Shown: positions 47,801-57,068, numbered from the stretch's first letter. The stretch is 64,000 nt of DNA from Aquila chrysaetos chrysaetos (GCF_900496995.4 NC_044024.1:17114698-17178697), one strand, 5' to 3'. The notes: generated by a model from the sequence alone, not told the origin. Numbers and translations are program-made.

Positions 47801-49620
47801 TAATTCTCCGCAGGCACGCAGAGAGCTTTGCGCTGCGCTAGGAAGGCAGGCGAGCCCCGGCGGCGGCAGGTGTGCCCATGGGGCACCCGGGGACGACACC
47901 GCGGGGGGACCCTCGGGGGGACCCTCGGGGACAAAGCGTAGCAGGGATGCGGTGCCAACGTTCGGCGAGGGCTCCCACGGTTCCTCCGCGGCACACGGCG
48001 CCGGACTGACGACCTTCTCCGCATCACGCCCTAACGAGCGCGGGATGACGGTTTTCTTTGGGAGGAGAACAGCATCCCTGGAGAGATGGGGATGCCAAGG
48101 AGCGCTTCGCCCGCTACCACACCCTGGCCTGGCGAGGGGTCCCCAGCCCAGGGTAAGGGTGCAGGATGAGGCCTCCCCAGCACGGCAGTCCGGCCAGCCC
48201 CGGGCTGCGCTGCGGGTCCCTCTGCGACCGCGGCGGGGCCCAGGGACGGAGGAACCGGCGGGGCAGGACCCCCGGGCCCACCCCGGTGCGGACAGCCCAA
48301 GGTCGCCGGGCCGGGCTGCTGCCCCGCAGCCAGCGGGGGGGGGGGGGGGACGGGACGACGGACCCCCAAACCCCCCTTCCCCCAGGTAACCCCGGCTCCC
48401 CTCAGAGCGGCCCAAAAACCCCGACCCCCCTCAGAGGCCGCCGCCGCCCCGGGCCGAGCCCCGGAGCCCGCGGGAGGCCCCACGCCGGTACCCCCGCAGC
48501 CCGCGCCCCACCCAGCGCACCCCTGACCCGGCCCGGTTCGACCCGCCCCGGCCCGCCGCCCCGGCCGTGCCAGGCTCTCCCGCCGGCCGTCCCGGCCATG
48601 CCCGGCCCGCAGGAGGCCGCCGCCGCCCGGCGCCCGCTCCCACCTGCCCGCGCCACCTTCGGCTCCTGCCTCCAATCGCTGCGAGCCCGCCACAGCGCCC
48701 GCCCCGGCCCGGCGGGCGGCTCCGGGCGCGCCCACCGCGACTCCGCGCGGGGGGGCGGGGGGGGGGGGAGCGAACCGGCCGCGCCCCCGGCCCCGCCCAG
48801 CCCGCGCCCCCCCCTCCGCCACCGCCCCTTCCCCCCTCTCCACCCCCCCCCGGCTCCCCCGCCCCTCGGTCCCGCCGCCCCGCTCCGGGAGGCGTGGGTT
48901 GCCGGTCTCACCCCCCCCCCCCCCGCGGCCGCCCGCGATGGTGCAGCCCGGGCCGCGGGCGGGGCCGCCGCCACAGTGTGGCGGGGCGCGGGGCCCGGCG
49001 GGCTGAGGGGGCCGGAGGCAGCCGGGGCGGCGGCGGCGGCGGCGGCGGCGAGCGGGGCCTGGGCGGGAGGGCGGGCCCCCGGCCGGCGGCTCCGCAGCCC
49101 CGGGACCCGCTGCCAGTGCTCCGCGGGCTGTCCGGCGGGCCGCTGCCTGCAGCCCGGCCTCGCCCTGCCCGCCACCGCGGCCTCCCCCGGCCCCTGCCCG
49201 CTCCCGGCAGGGTGATGGGTTCCCCCGCACTGGCTCCTCAGGGCAGGCCCGGGGGGACCCTGCCCGGTGGCCCCTCCGGTAACCCGGGCCGCGCACCCGG
49301 GCAGGGCTAGGGCAGAGCCGTGCAGCGCTGAGCCTGGGCTGGGGTTTATGGTTTGGGTCTGAGGTCTCCCAGCCTCAGTAGGTCACTTGCTGTCGAAAAT
49401 AAAACGTCTGTGCGCTTTGCCCGCTTTGCCTGAGGTCCGTCGGGGCGGTTCGCGCTCGCCTCGGACACCGATTGATGGCGGCTGTGCCGATTTCTCGTCC
49501 AGTGGCAGTACAGCCCCTTCCCCGGCCCCTCTCGGCCCTTGGACGCAGCCTCCGCTCCCCGGCCCGGCGGGCAGGGGCTGGGTAAGCCCATCTGCTGCTT
49601 TCAGGGTGTAGCTGGTGCCA
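47800..49620. promoter_or_regulatory. CpG island, probable SEPTIN6 promoter
   Basis: Extremely GC-rich with G runs (12 or more near 48338-48350, and 48759-48771), a C run near 48910-48923 and a CGG repeat at about 49027-49050. It is the only strong island upstream of SEPTIN6 exon 2 before SOWAHD. Open frames of 250-420 codons on both strands are composition artefacts. No exon fitting the expected short N-terminus was seen. Confidence 0.7.
49027..49050. repeat. CGG trinucleotide repeat
   Basis: About eight GGC/CGG units in a row inside the CpG island. Confidence 0.9.
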
Positions 49621-50479
49621 CTCGGGTTTCCCTTCATTTGATGCCAGCACAAGCGTCAAACAAAGGCTGAGAGAGAGGAACCTCAGTCCTTACCCAAAGC
49701 AAGTAACTTTCCCAGCCCCTGGGACCCTCTAGTAAAGCCCACAGGTTTGGCACCCCAGTTTTAGCCTGGTCAGAGCTCACCAGTGCGACCCGTCCCTAAT
49801 GCAGGCACAACCAGGGTGGCCCTAAAGGGGTGCTTTGCTTTGCACCGTCGGTGCCCTCGTTTCCCTCCTTGTTTTCCCCAGTTGCCACCCAACAAGTGTT
49901 CTAAACCATTCCCCAGGATCCCACGGCTGTGTGGGTCAAGTTCGCTGCCTCCCTGAGCCCGCAGAAGCCACCAACAGCCAGTGACAAAACCAGGCAGCGC
50001 CAGAAAGGGAGCAAGGGAACAATTACGTTTTCACCACCAGTCATTTGGGCTTCATGGGATGACGCCGGCTCCCCACACATCCCAGAAAAACTGGTCCAAG
50101 TGGTTGGAGAAAGGCAAAGCTCCCTCCAGGGCTGACGACCAGCCTGGGGCAGGTTAGAGCAGGAATAAAGCTTAGGGAAGGCAAAGAAAAGGGTTGAAGG
50201 GGCTGGCATGGCTCTTAGCTGTCACATCAGTCGCAAAACCACCTGGTGGCAGTTCAGCCATGCTATGGGTATCTGAGGAGTCATGGATAAGAAAGGCCTT
50301 TGGAGAAACAGGACTGGGGGCTTTTGGGGCAGAGGAGTTTGTCCTGATTCCTAAAAAAATTAGGGTACAAACTGCTGGTGACTGCAGCTGCCAACAGTGC
50401 GGGGCACGGGGCCTTGCTGGGAAGTGAAACACAGCAAGAGAGGAAGGCCAAAATGCTGCTGGGCTGAAACATCGGGTGG
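49621..50479. other. Between the CpG island and the provirus
   Basis: No gene supported. Confidence 0.5.
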
Positions 50480-50484
50480 CAAGG
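50480..50484. repeat. Target-site duplication CAAGG, left copy
   Basis: CAAGG directly precedes the provirus and is repeated directly after it at 57649-57653. Confidence 0.92.
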
Positions 50485-51065
50485 TGTCGTGGTTTAACCC
50501 CAGCCAGCAACTAAGCACCACGCAGCCGCTCACTCACTCCCCCCCCCACCCAGTGGGATGGGGGAGAAAATCGGGAAAAAGAAGCAAAACCCACGGGTTG
50601 AGATAAGAACAGTTTAATAGAACAGAAAAGAAGAAACGGATAATGATAATGATAACACTAATAAAATGACAACAGCAATAATGAAAGGATTGGAATGTAC
50701 AAATGATGCGCAGTACAATTGCTCACCACCCGCCGACCGGCACCCAGCTAGTCCCCCGAGCGGCGATTCCCCCCCCCACTTCCCAGTTCCTATACTAGAT
50801 GGGACGTCATATGGTATGGAATACCCTGTTGGCCAGTTTGGGTCAGCTGCCCTGGCTGTGTCCTGTGCCAACTTCTTGTGCCCCTCCAGCTTTCTCGCTG
50901 GCTGGGCATGAGAAGCTGAAAAAATCCTTGACATTAGTCTAAACACTACTAGCAGCAACTGAAAACATCAGTGTTATCAACATTCTTCTCATACTGAACT
51001 CAAAACATAGCACCGTACCAGCTACTAGGAAGACAGTTAACTCTATCCCAGCTGAAACTAGGACA
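50485..51065 (-). repeat. 3' LTR of the provirus
   Basis: 581 bp, matching the other LTR throughout except for one extra A in an A run near 50920. In element sense it has a weak TATA-like TAGTATAGG, an ATTAAA poly(A)-type signal and TGT...ACA ends. Confidence 0.96.
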
Positions 51066-51068
51066 GTA

Positions 51069-51078
51069 TCCACCCCTT
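51069..51078 (-). other. Polypurine tract
   Basis: In element sense AAGGGGTGGA, four bases (TAC and one more) before the 3' LTR, in the position of the plus-strand primer. Confidence 0.7.
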
Positions 51079-51177
51079 ATTCTATACCATTGACGTCATG
51101 CTCAGTTCCCATACCTTTAGTTACATCCTGGTCAATCATCAACACCTTATCTATCACTTTGAGACATATGAACAATG

Positions 51178-51201
51178 ATATATATATATATATATATATA
51201 T
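51178..51201. repeat. (AT)n microsatellite inside the provirus
   Basis: About 11 TA units in the non-coding 3' part of the element. Confidence 0.95.
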
Positions 51202-51600
51202 CATACACAGAGATATCATTCCTTTAGTTTATGGGTTATGTTCATTAAATGTTCATTGAGTTCATTTAGTTCCTGACTCTGGGCTCCATCCGTCATACCA
51301 GTCTTTCTGGGCAGGAGGGATGGTGCAAAGTCCTCTCAGTCAGTAGAGCAGAGTTGGGCTTCAGTGCAGTATGACGAGCAGTTGACATTGGACGCAGCAG
51401 GAGGATGGTGTGCACCGTTGGATTGTTGCATGCTGGAGTCAGTTCTGGTTCCATCACTACTGCGCTTCGCTCAGTTTTATCACAGTTTTTCTTGCTTGAT
51501 CTAAGTGATTCTTACTATAGTACTATGGATATAGCATATAACAATTATAGTAATGATAACATACAGTAGCAGGGTTATATAGCAACTAGTATCATACAGT

Positions 51601-53676
51601 TTAATTCTGGCTATTCTCACCTAAAATTAAATCCCCTTGAGGCACACATCGGACTTCCCCATCTTTTCGCATCACCCACCAAGTGCACCCAGGCCCTTGA
51701 GCAAAAGCAATCCCACGAATGGGTTTACCTTTGCCTGAGGCAGGAGTAACCCAGACTGTCTTCCCTAACATATTTTTTGTGTGCACTACAGGGACTTTAT
51801 CCCCTTCTACAGTACGTAAAAATTCTGACTGGGCAGGGCCACCCCGATTGGCAGATCCTCTGGTGTTGACTAACCAGGTGGCTTTTGCTAAATGTGTATC
51901 CCAATGTTTGAAAGTTCCACCCCCCATTGCTCTCAATGTAGTCTTTAACAGTCCATTGTATCGCTCAATTTTCCCAGAGGCTGGTGCATGATAGGGGATG
52001 TGATACACCCACTCAATGCCATGCTCTTTGGCCCAGGTGTCTATGAGGTTGTTTCGGAAATGAGTCCCGTTGTCTGACTCAATTCTCTCTGGGGTGCCAT
52101 GTCGCCACAAGACCTGCTTTTCAAGGCCCAGGACAGTGTTCCGGGCAGTGGCATGGGGTACAGAATATGTTTCCAGCCATCCGGTGGTTGTTTCCACCAT
52201 TGTGAGCACATAGCGCTTGCCTTGGCGAGTTTGTGGGAGTGTGATATAGTCAATCTGCCAGGCTTCCCCAAATTTATATTTCAGCCATCGTCCTCCATAC
52301 CACAGGGGTTTTAACCGTTTGGCTTGCTTAATTGCAGCACATGTTTCACATTCATGGATAACCTGTGCAATAGTGTCCATGCTCAAGTCCACCCCTCGGT
52401 CACGAGCCCATCTATATGTTGCATCTCTTCCCTGATGGCCTGAAGCATCATGGGCCCATCGAGCCATAAATAGCTCACCCTTATGTTGCCAGTCCAAGTC
52501 CACCTGAGCCACTTCAATCTTGGCAGCCTGATCCACCTGTTGGTTATTTTGATGTTCTTCAGTGGCCCGACTCTTGGGTACGTGAGCATCTACGTGACGT
52601 ACTTTTACAACCAGATTCTCTAGCCGGGATGCGATATCTTGCCACAGTGCGGCAGCCCAAATGGGTTTACCTCTGCGCTGCCAGTTGCTCTGCTTCCACT
52701 GCTGTAACCACCCCCACAGGGCATTTGCCACCATCCATGAGTCAGTATAGAGATAGAGCACTGGCCACTTTTCTCTTTCAGCAATGTCTAACGCTAGCTG
52801 GATGGCTTTCACCTCTGCAAACTGACTCGATTCACCTTCTCCTTCAGCAGTTTCTGCGACTTGTCGTGTAGGACTCCATACAGCAGCCTTCCACCTCCGA
52901 TGCTTTCCCACAATGCGACAGGACCCATCAGTGAACAGAGCATATTGCCTCTCATTTTCTGGCAGTTTATTATACAGCGGGGCTTCTTCAGCACGCGTTA
53001 CCTCCTCCTCTGGCGACATTCCAAAATCTTTGCCTTCTGGCCAGTCCGTGATCACTTCTAAAATTCCTGGGCGACTGGGGTTTCCTATGCGAGCCCGTTG
53101 TGTGATCAGTGCAATCCACTTACTCCACGTGGCATCAGTCGCGTGATGTGTAGAGGAGACCCTCCCTTTGAACATCCAGCCCAGCACTGGCAGTCGGGGT
53201 GCTAAGAGGAGCTGTGTTTCAGTACCAACCACTTCTGAGGCAGCTCGAACTCCTTCATATGCTGCCAATATCTCTTTTTCAGTTGGAGTATAGCGAGCCT
53301 CGGATCCTCTGTATCCTCGACTCCAAAACCCCAGGGGTCGACCTCGGGTCTCCCCGGGTGCTTTCTGCCAGAGGCTCCAGGTAGGGCCATTCTCCCCGGC
53401 TGCAGTATAAAGCACATTTTTAACATCTTGTCCTGTCCGGACTGGTCCAAGGGCTACTGCATGAAACAACTCCCGTTTAATTTGTTCAAAGGCTTGCTGT
53501 TGCTCAGGGCCCCATTTAAAATCATTCTTCTTCCGGGTCACTTGATAGAGAGGGCTTACAATCAGACTGTAATTTGGAATATGCATTCTCCAAAAACCCA
53601 CAACACCTAAGAAAGCCTGTGTTTCCTTTTTATTAGTCGGTGGAGACATAGCTGCTATTTTGTTGATCACATCCAT
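51601..53676 (-). CDS. pol: Provirus pol, C-terminal part: RT connection, RNase H, integrase
   Basis: 691 codons from the first ATG; the true frame is open further upstream, to about 53790. RNase H residues D250, E288, D312 and D382 (numbering from this ATG) are in place. The integrase has an HHCC zinc-binding motif (H409, H414, C443, C446) and a DD35E catalytic triad (D476, D535, E571, exactly 35 residues between the last two), followed by a C-terminal DNA-binding part. There are no stops. RT palm and fingers are in the preceding ORF in another frame. Confidence 0.93.
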   Translation of the reverse strand: MDVINKIAAMSPPTNKKETQAFLGVVGFWRMHIPNYSLIVSPLYQVTRKKNDFKWGPEQQQAFEQIKRELFHAVALGPVRTGQDVKNVLYTAAGENGPTWSLWQKAPGETRGRPLGFWSRGYRGSEARYTPTEKEILAAYEGVRAASEVVGTETQLLLAPRLPVLGWMFKGRVSSTHHATDATWSKWIALITQRARIGNPSRPGILEVITDWPEGKDFGMSPEEEVTRAEEAPLYNKLPENERQYALFTDGSCRIVGKHRRWKAAVWSPTRQVAETAEGEGESSQFAEVKAIQLALDIAEREKWPVLYLYTDSWMVANALWGWLQQWKQSNWQRRGKPIWAAALWQDIASRLENLVVKVRHVDAHVPKSRATEEHQNNQQVDQAAKIEVAQVDLDWQHKGELFMARWAHDASGHQGRDATYRWARDRGVDLSMDTIAQVIHECETCAAIKQAKRLKPLWYGGRWLKYKFGEAWQIDYITLPQTRQGKRYVLTMVETTTGWLETYSVPHATARNTVLGLEKQVLWRHGTPERIESDNGTHFRNNLIDTWAKEHGIEWVYHIPYHAPASGKIERYNGLLKTTLRAMGGGTFKHWDTHLAKATWLVNTRGSANRGGPAQSEFLRTVEGDKVPVVHTKNMLGKTVWVTPASGKGKPIRGIAFAQGPGCTWWVMRKDGEVRCVPQGDLILGENSQN

Positions 53677-53774
53677 TGGGATCTGACGACGTCCATCTTG
53701 CCATTTTATTCCTAAAAACTGGATCTCCTGTGCAGGTCCCTTGACCTTACTTTCTTTTATGGCAAAACCAGCTT

Positions 53775-54548
53775 TCAGAAGGATTGGATTATCTTCTTCC
53801 CTTTCTCAAAGACTTCTTCTGCCGTGTTGCCCCATACAATGATGTCATCAATGTATTGCAGGTGTTCCGGAGCTTCACCTTTTTCCAGTGCAGTCTGGAT
53901 TAGTCCATGGCAAATGGTGGGGCTGTGTTTCCACCCCTGGGGCAATCGATTCCAAGTGTACTGGACACCCCTCCAAGTAAAGGCAAACTGTGGACGACAC
54001 TCTGCTGCCAGAGGGATTGAGAAAAACGCATTAGCAATGTCAATTGTAGCATACCACTTGGCTGCCTTTGACTCTAGTTCGTATTGAAGTTCTAGCATAT
54101 CTGGAACGGCAGCACTCAGCGGTGGCGTAACTTCATTCAGGCCACGATAGTCAACTGTTAGTCTCCACTCCCCATTAGACTTTCGCACTGGCCATATGGG
54201 ACTATTAAAGGGTGAGCGAGTTTTGCTGATCACTCCTTGGCTCTCCAGTTGGCGAATCAACTTGTGGATGGGAATCAGAGAGTCTCGGTTGGTGCGATAT
54301 TGCCGCCGGTGCACCGTCGTGGTAGCAATTGGCACTTGTTGTTCTTCAACCCTCAGCAACCCCACAATCGAAGGGTCTTGAGAGAGACCAGGCAGGGTAG
54401 ACAGCTGTTCAGTGCCCTCCGTCTCCAAGGCAGCTATACCAAAAGCCCATCGATACCCCTTCGGATCCTTAAAATACCCTCTCCTGAGATAGTCTATGCC
54501 AAGGATACACGGAGCCTCCGGACCAGTCACAATGGGGTGTTTTGCCAT
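53775..54548 (-). CDS. pol: Provirus pol: reverse transcriptase palm and fingers
   Basis: 257 codons. It holds the first catalytic aspartate (D170, in ATIDIANAFF), LPQGW (202-206) and YIDD (232-235). The N-terminal 60 residues look like the end of protease and the linker. The frame ends at a TGA at 53775 although homologous sequence carries on in another frame, so a frame break lies close to 53.79 kb. The ATG at 54548 lies inside the end of the protease ORF and may not be a real start. Confidence 0.9.
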   Translation of the reverse strand: MAKHPIVTGPEAPCILGIDYLRRGYFKDPKGYRWAFGIAALETEGTEQLSTLPGLSQDPSIVGLLRVEEQQVPIATTTVHRRQYRTNRDSLIPIHKLIRQLESQGVISKTRSPFNSPIWPVRKSNGEWRLTVDYRGLNEVTPPLSAAVPDMLELQYELESKAAKWYATIDIANAFFSIPLAAECRPQFAFTWRGVQYTWNRLPQGWKHSPTICHGLIQTALEKGEAPEHLQYIDDIIVWGNTAEEVFEKGKKIIQSF

Positions 54549-54766
54549 TCATTCCCAGTTAGGCTTACTTCAGCTTCCAATACAGTTAACTCTTGGGATC
54601 CCCCTGTCACACCAGAAATACAGATGGGTTCTGCCCCTTTATAACTTGATGGCATTAGAGTGCACTGTGCGCCGGTGTCTACTAGAGCCTTATACTCCTG
54701 TGGGTCTAACGTGCCAGGCCATCGAATCCACACAGTCCAATAGACCCGGTTATCCCTTTCCTCCAC
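54527..54766 (-). CDS. pro: Provirus protease
   Basis: 79 codons from the first ATG. The aspartic protease motif is ALVDTGAQCTLMP. It is in the same frame as the preceding gag end (54788-55246), separated by a single TAG. The frame overlaps the RT ORF by 22 bases and the family-like sequence passes into the RT frame near 54.54 kb. Confidence 0.85.
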   Translation of the reverse strand: MEERDNRVYWTVWIRWPGTLDPQEYKALVDTGAQCTLMPSSYKGAEPICISGVTGGSQELTVLEAEVSLTGNEWQNTPL

Positions 54767-54787
54767 CTGGCTGGAGGCAGGGCCCCT

Positions 54788-55246
54788 CTAATTCTGGCCA
54801 GAGTATCCGGTATTCACTTCTCGTAAAATTGGCTCAGAAGTCCCTTCAAGAGGATCAGAAATAAGATCAGCCCTTCTGCTCTGTTTGGAAACTGGAGCGG
54901 CATTTTTCCTAGTAGAATCCCCTTTTGTGGTGGTTTTTCCTCGCAGCTCACGTACCCGTGCATTTAGGACCGAGGTAGGTTTTCCATCCCATTTCCTCAT
55001 GTCCTCTCCATGATCACATAGGTAAAACCACAGGGCACCTCGCGGTGTGTACCTTCTATATTCTCTCTCTTGGGCAGAGGAGCGCTCACTCCTAATAGCT
55101 GAGACATTGGTCCTTACAGGTGGGCAATAGGACATATCCTCTTTGAATTGTTGGAAATCCTCGGACAGCTTCTCCACAGCCGAAATGCAGGCTTGTAGGG
55201 GAGGAGAGATTTTCTTCGTATTGACGGAGTTGGCGAGCCACTTCAT
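54788..55246 (-). CDS. gag: Provirus gag, C-terminal part in a shifted frame
   Basis: 152 codons from the first ATG, overlapping the end of the 521-codon gag frame by 155 bases. The charged content and continuation into protease after one TAG suggest it is the rest of gag (nucleocapsid side). A segment with one Cys and one His (LCDHGEDMRKW) is present but no intact CCHC zinc knuckle. Which frame is ancestral past 55.2 kb is an inference. Confidence 0.7.
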   Translation of the reverse strand: MKWLANSVNTKKISPPLQACISAVEKLSEDFQQFKEDMSYCPPVRTNVSAIRSERSSAQEREYRRYTPRGALWFYLCDHGEDMRKWDGKPTSVLNARVRELRGKTTTKGDSTRKNAAPVSKQSRRADLISDPLEGTSEPILREVNTGYSGQN

Positions 55247-56657
55247 CCACTGTCGGTGCCTCTTCGTCTTTCCAGGTCATTATTGCCAGTGAGTTGGCAT
55301 AGGACGATGGTGCGCTCCGTACAAATTTCCGCCACATGGGTCGTGTGCATTGGACTTCGTCTGGATCTTTGGGTAATTGTGGGTTGTCCGGGTCATGATG
55401 AATCGTCTCTAGCACAGCTAATTCCCTCAGATATTGGATACCTTTTTCCATGGTGGTCCACTTGCTTGATTGACATATAACATCTTCCTTAAAGGGGTAC
55501 CTTTCCTTCACACTTGACAAGAGTCGCCTCCAGAGGCTGATGGCTTGTGTTCCTCTTCCAATTGCCTTGTCAATACCACCTTCCCTGGCAAGCGATCCCA
55601 GCTGCTTGGCTTCCCTACCTTCTAATTCCAAGCTATTAGCCCCATTGTCCCAGCATCGGAGAAGCCAGGTGATAATATGCTCACCTATACGGCGGCCAAA
55701 ATCTTTTCGCATATCTCGCAGCTCACTCAAGGATAGGGACCGGGTTATTACCTCTGGTTCTGCCTCTTCCTCCTGTTCCCGTGATGGCCCTGGTTCACCT
55801 TCATCCTTTGCTAAGCGAGCTGATTTTTTATATTTCTTTTTCTGTACGGGGGCAACTGATACTGGTGCAGGTTGATCCACTGGTTCAGTTGCAGTATCAC
55901 TCGCCGGGTTTTGGATATCCGCAGCGTCTGTCGCCAAGGTTTGGGTAGCAGCATCTGTCGCCAAGGTTTGGGTAGCAGCAGTGCTCGTCGCTGGGGCTGG
56001 AGGGACCGCAGTGCCTGTTGCTGAGGTTTGGGTAGCCACAGTTCTCGTTGCCAGGGCTGGAGGGGTCACGGTACCTGTCACCAAGGTCTGGGTGGCCGCA
56101 ATGCTCGTCGCCGGGGCTGGAGGGGCCGCAGCGCCCATTGCCGGGGTTTGGGTGACCGCAGTGCTCATTGCTTTGTTGTTAGGTCCAGAGACCTTCTCTT
56201 CCCCTTGGGGGTGCTGAGTTGTGTCGAACAGGGCTCGATAGGCATGGGCCAGGCCCCAGCACGTTGCAGTGATTTGTATCTCTCTGGAGCTGCCGGGGTG
56301 ACAGCATACCTTTTCCAAATATTTTACTAGTTCTTCTGGATTCTGCATTTGTTCAGGGGTGAATTTCCAAAACACTGGAGGTGCCCACTTTTCTAGGTAC
56401 TTGCCCATACTACCCCACACACCCTGCCACTCATAATTATCCAGCCTCGGGGCAGACCTCTGGGTGATCTTCTTAAATAGTTGTTTAACCTTAAACAAGA
56501 GCTGAACCACATTCAGAAGCATGCTAATTCCCAGCAGTAGGGCTAGGACCGTGCTGGTATCAACATCCCAAGAGTATTCAAATTTTTCAAAATTCCCAAA
56601 CACCATTGTAACTGGACTGAAGGAGAAAGGAGAGGGGAAGAAAGGTATCCCACTCAT
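55092..56657 (-). CDS. gag: Provirus gag, main ORF
   Basis: 521 codons from an ATG at 56655-56657. Residues about 36-56 form a hydrophobic segment (TVLALLLGISMLLNVVQLLF) followed by lysines, looking like a membrane anchor rather than a myristoylated end (the second residue is Ser, not Gly). Residues about 165-245 are an Ala/Thr/Pro-rich tandem repeat. A capsid-like helical region follows. The last 50 or so residues probably follow a frame break, because family-like sequence moves to the frame of the 152-codon ORF. Gag forms the particle core in retroviruses. Confidence 0.8.
   Translation of the reverse strand: MSGIPFFPSPFSFSPVTMVFGNFEKFEYSWDVDTSTVLALLLGISMLLNVVQLLFKVKQLFKKITQRSAPRLDNYEWQGVWGSMGKYLEKWAPPVFWKFTPEQMQNPEELVKYLEKVCCHPGSSREIQITATCWGLAHAYRALFDTTQHPQGEEKVSGPNNKAMSTAVTQTPAMGAAAPPAPATSIAATQTLVTGTVTPPALATRTVATQTSATGTAVPPAPATSTAATQTLATDAATQTLATDAADIQNPASDTATEPVDQPAPVSVAPVQKKKYKKSARLAKDEGEPGPSREQEEEAEPEVITRSLSLSELRDMRKDFGRRIGEHIITWLLRCWDNGANSLELEGREAKQLGSLAREGGIDKAIGRGTQAISLWRRLLSSVKERYPFKEDVICQSSKWTTMEKGIQYLRELAVLETIHHDPDNPQLPKDPDEVQCTRPMWRKFVRSAPSSYANSLAIMTWKDEEAPTVDEVARQLRQYEENLSSPTSLHFGCGEAVRGFPTIQRGYVLLPTCKDQCLSY
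55925..56170 (-). repeat. 30-bp tandem repeat within gag
   Basis: About eight diverged copies of a 30-bp unit, also readable as 60-bp pairs, encoding a 10-residue Ala/Thr-rich motif such as ATQTLATDAA. It keeps the gag frame open throughout. Confidence 0.85.
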
Positions 56658-56947
56658 AGACTGGTTTCCAAGGAGGAAAGGTAAATGGTATAATTATTAA
56701 TAGTTTCCCACAGATGGCTCCCGCAGTATAAAGGTGACAATGCTGAGTGCAAATACCGGATTAATTCCACAACTGATGACTTTATCATACCATAAACCAG
56801 TGTTATACAATACATCAAAGCAAAAACCTTAATCCACCTCCCACGGATGATAAGCAGGAGAAGAGGGACTACATACAGCAAGCGAGGTGATACATAACAG
56901 AACTTTAAAAACCAGAGCAACAACTCTAAGAACACATAAATCAACAT
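56654..56947 (-). CDS. Provirus upstream ORF, small multi-pass hydrophobic protein
   Basis: 97 codons between the primer-binding site and gag. I do not recognise it. The first 35 residues are very hydrophobic and aromatic (LLLWFLKFCYV, then LLYVVPLLLLII), and a third segment lies around 40-55, so two or three membrane passes are likely. Its TGA (56656-56654) overlaps the gag ATG (56657-56655) as ATGA, an arrangement that can permit stop-restart translation. It is in a different frame from gag. Whether it is expressed is unknown; a chance ORF in AT-rich leader remains possible. Confidence 0.5.
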   Translation of the reverse strand: MLIYVFLELLLWFLKFCYVSPRLLYVVPLLLLIIRGRWIKVFALMYCITLVYGMIKSSVVELIRYLHSALSPLYCGSHLWETINNYTIYLSSLETSL

Positions 56948-57042
56948 AATGACCAGCGACTATAAGACCAATATAATGAATGCTTATAACAAATTTGTTT
57001 TAACGAGCTCTGGTCAGGTTTGTCGTTATCTCAACCCTTCGT

Positions 57043-57060
57043 GCCCCACGTTGGGCGCCA
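57043..57060 (-). other. Primer-binding site, lysine tRNA type
   Basis: In element sense TGGCGCCCAACGTGGGGC, which matches the tRNA-Lys(1,2) site used by spumaviruses and several betaretroviruses. It lies 8 bases past the 5' LTR, a longer gap than usual. Confidence 0.9.
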
Positions 57061-57068
57061 AAATGGAC

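Larger units (their letters stand above)
51066..51600 (-). other. Provirus region between integrase and 3' LTR, no env
   Basis: 535 bases with no open frame resembling an envelope. It holds an (AT)n run at 51178-51201 and ends in the polypurine tract. Confidence 0.8.

Noticed and set aside
48580-48660. Candidate SEPTIN6 exon 1 (minus strand ATG near 48600 and donor near 48650)
   Set aside because: The ATG lies downstream of the donor in transcript sense, and the codons do not resemble the known N-terminus.
48031-49310. ORFs of up to 421 codons on both strands
   Set aside because: Stop-poor GC-rich DNA; repeated Gly/Ala/Arg/Pro without family resemblance.
51066-51600. Possible envelope gene
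   Set aside because: Too short and without an open frame, signal peptide or fusion-peptide-like sequence.
54196-54864. Plus-strand ORFs of up to 135 codons
   Set aside because: Antisense shadows of the protease and RT frames.
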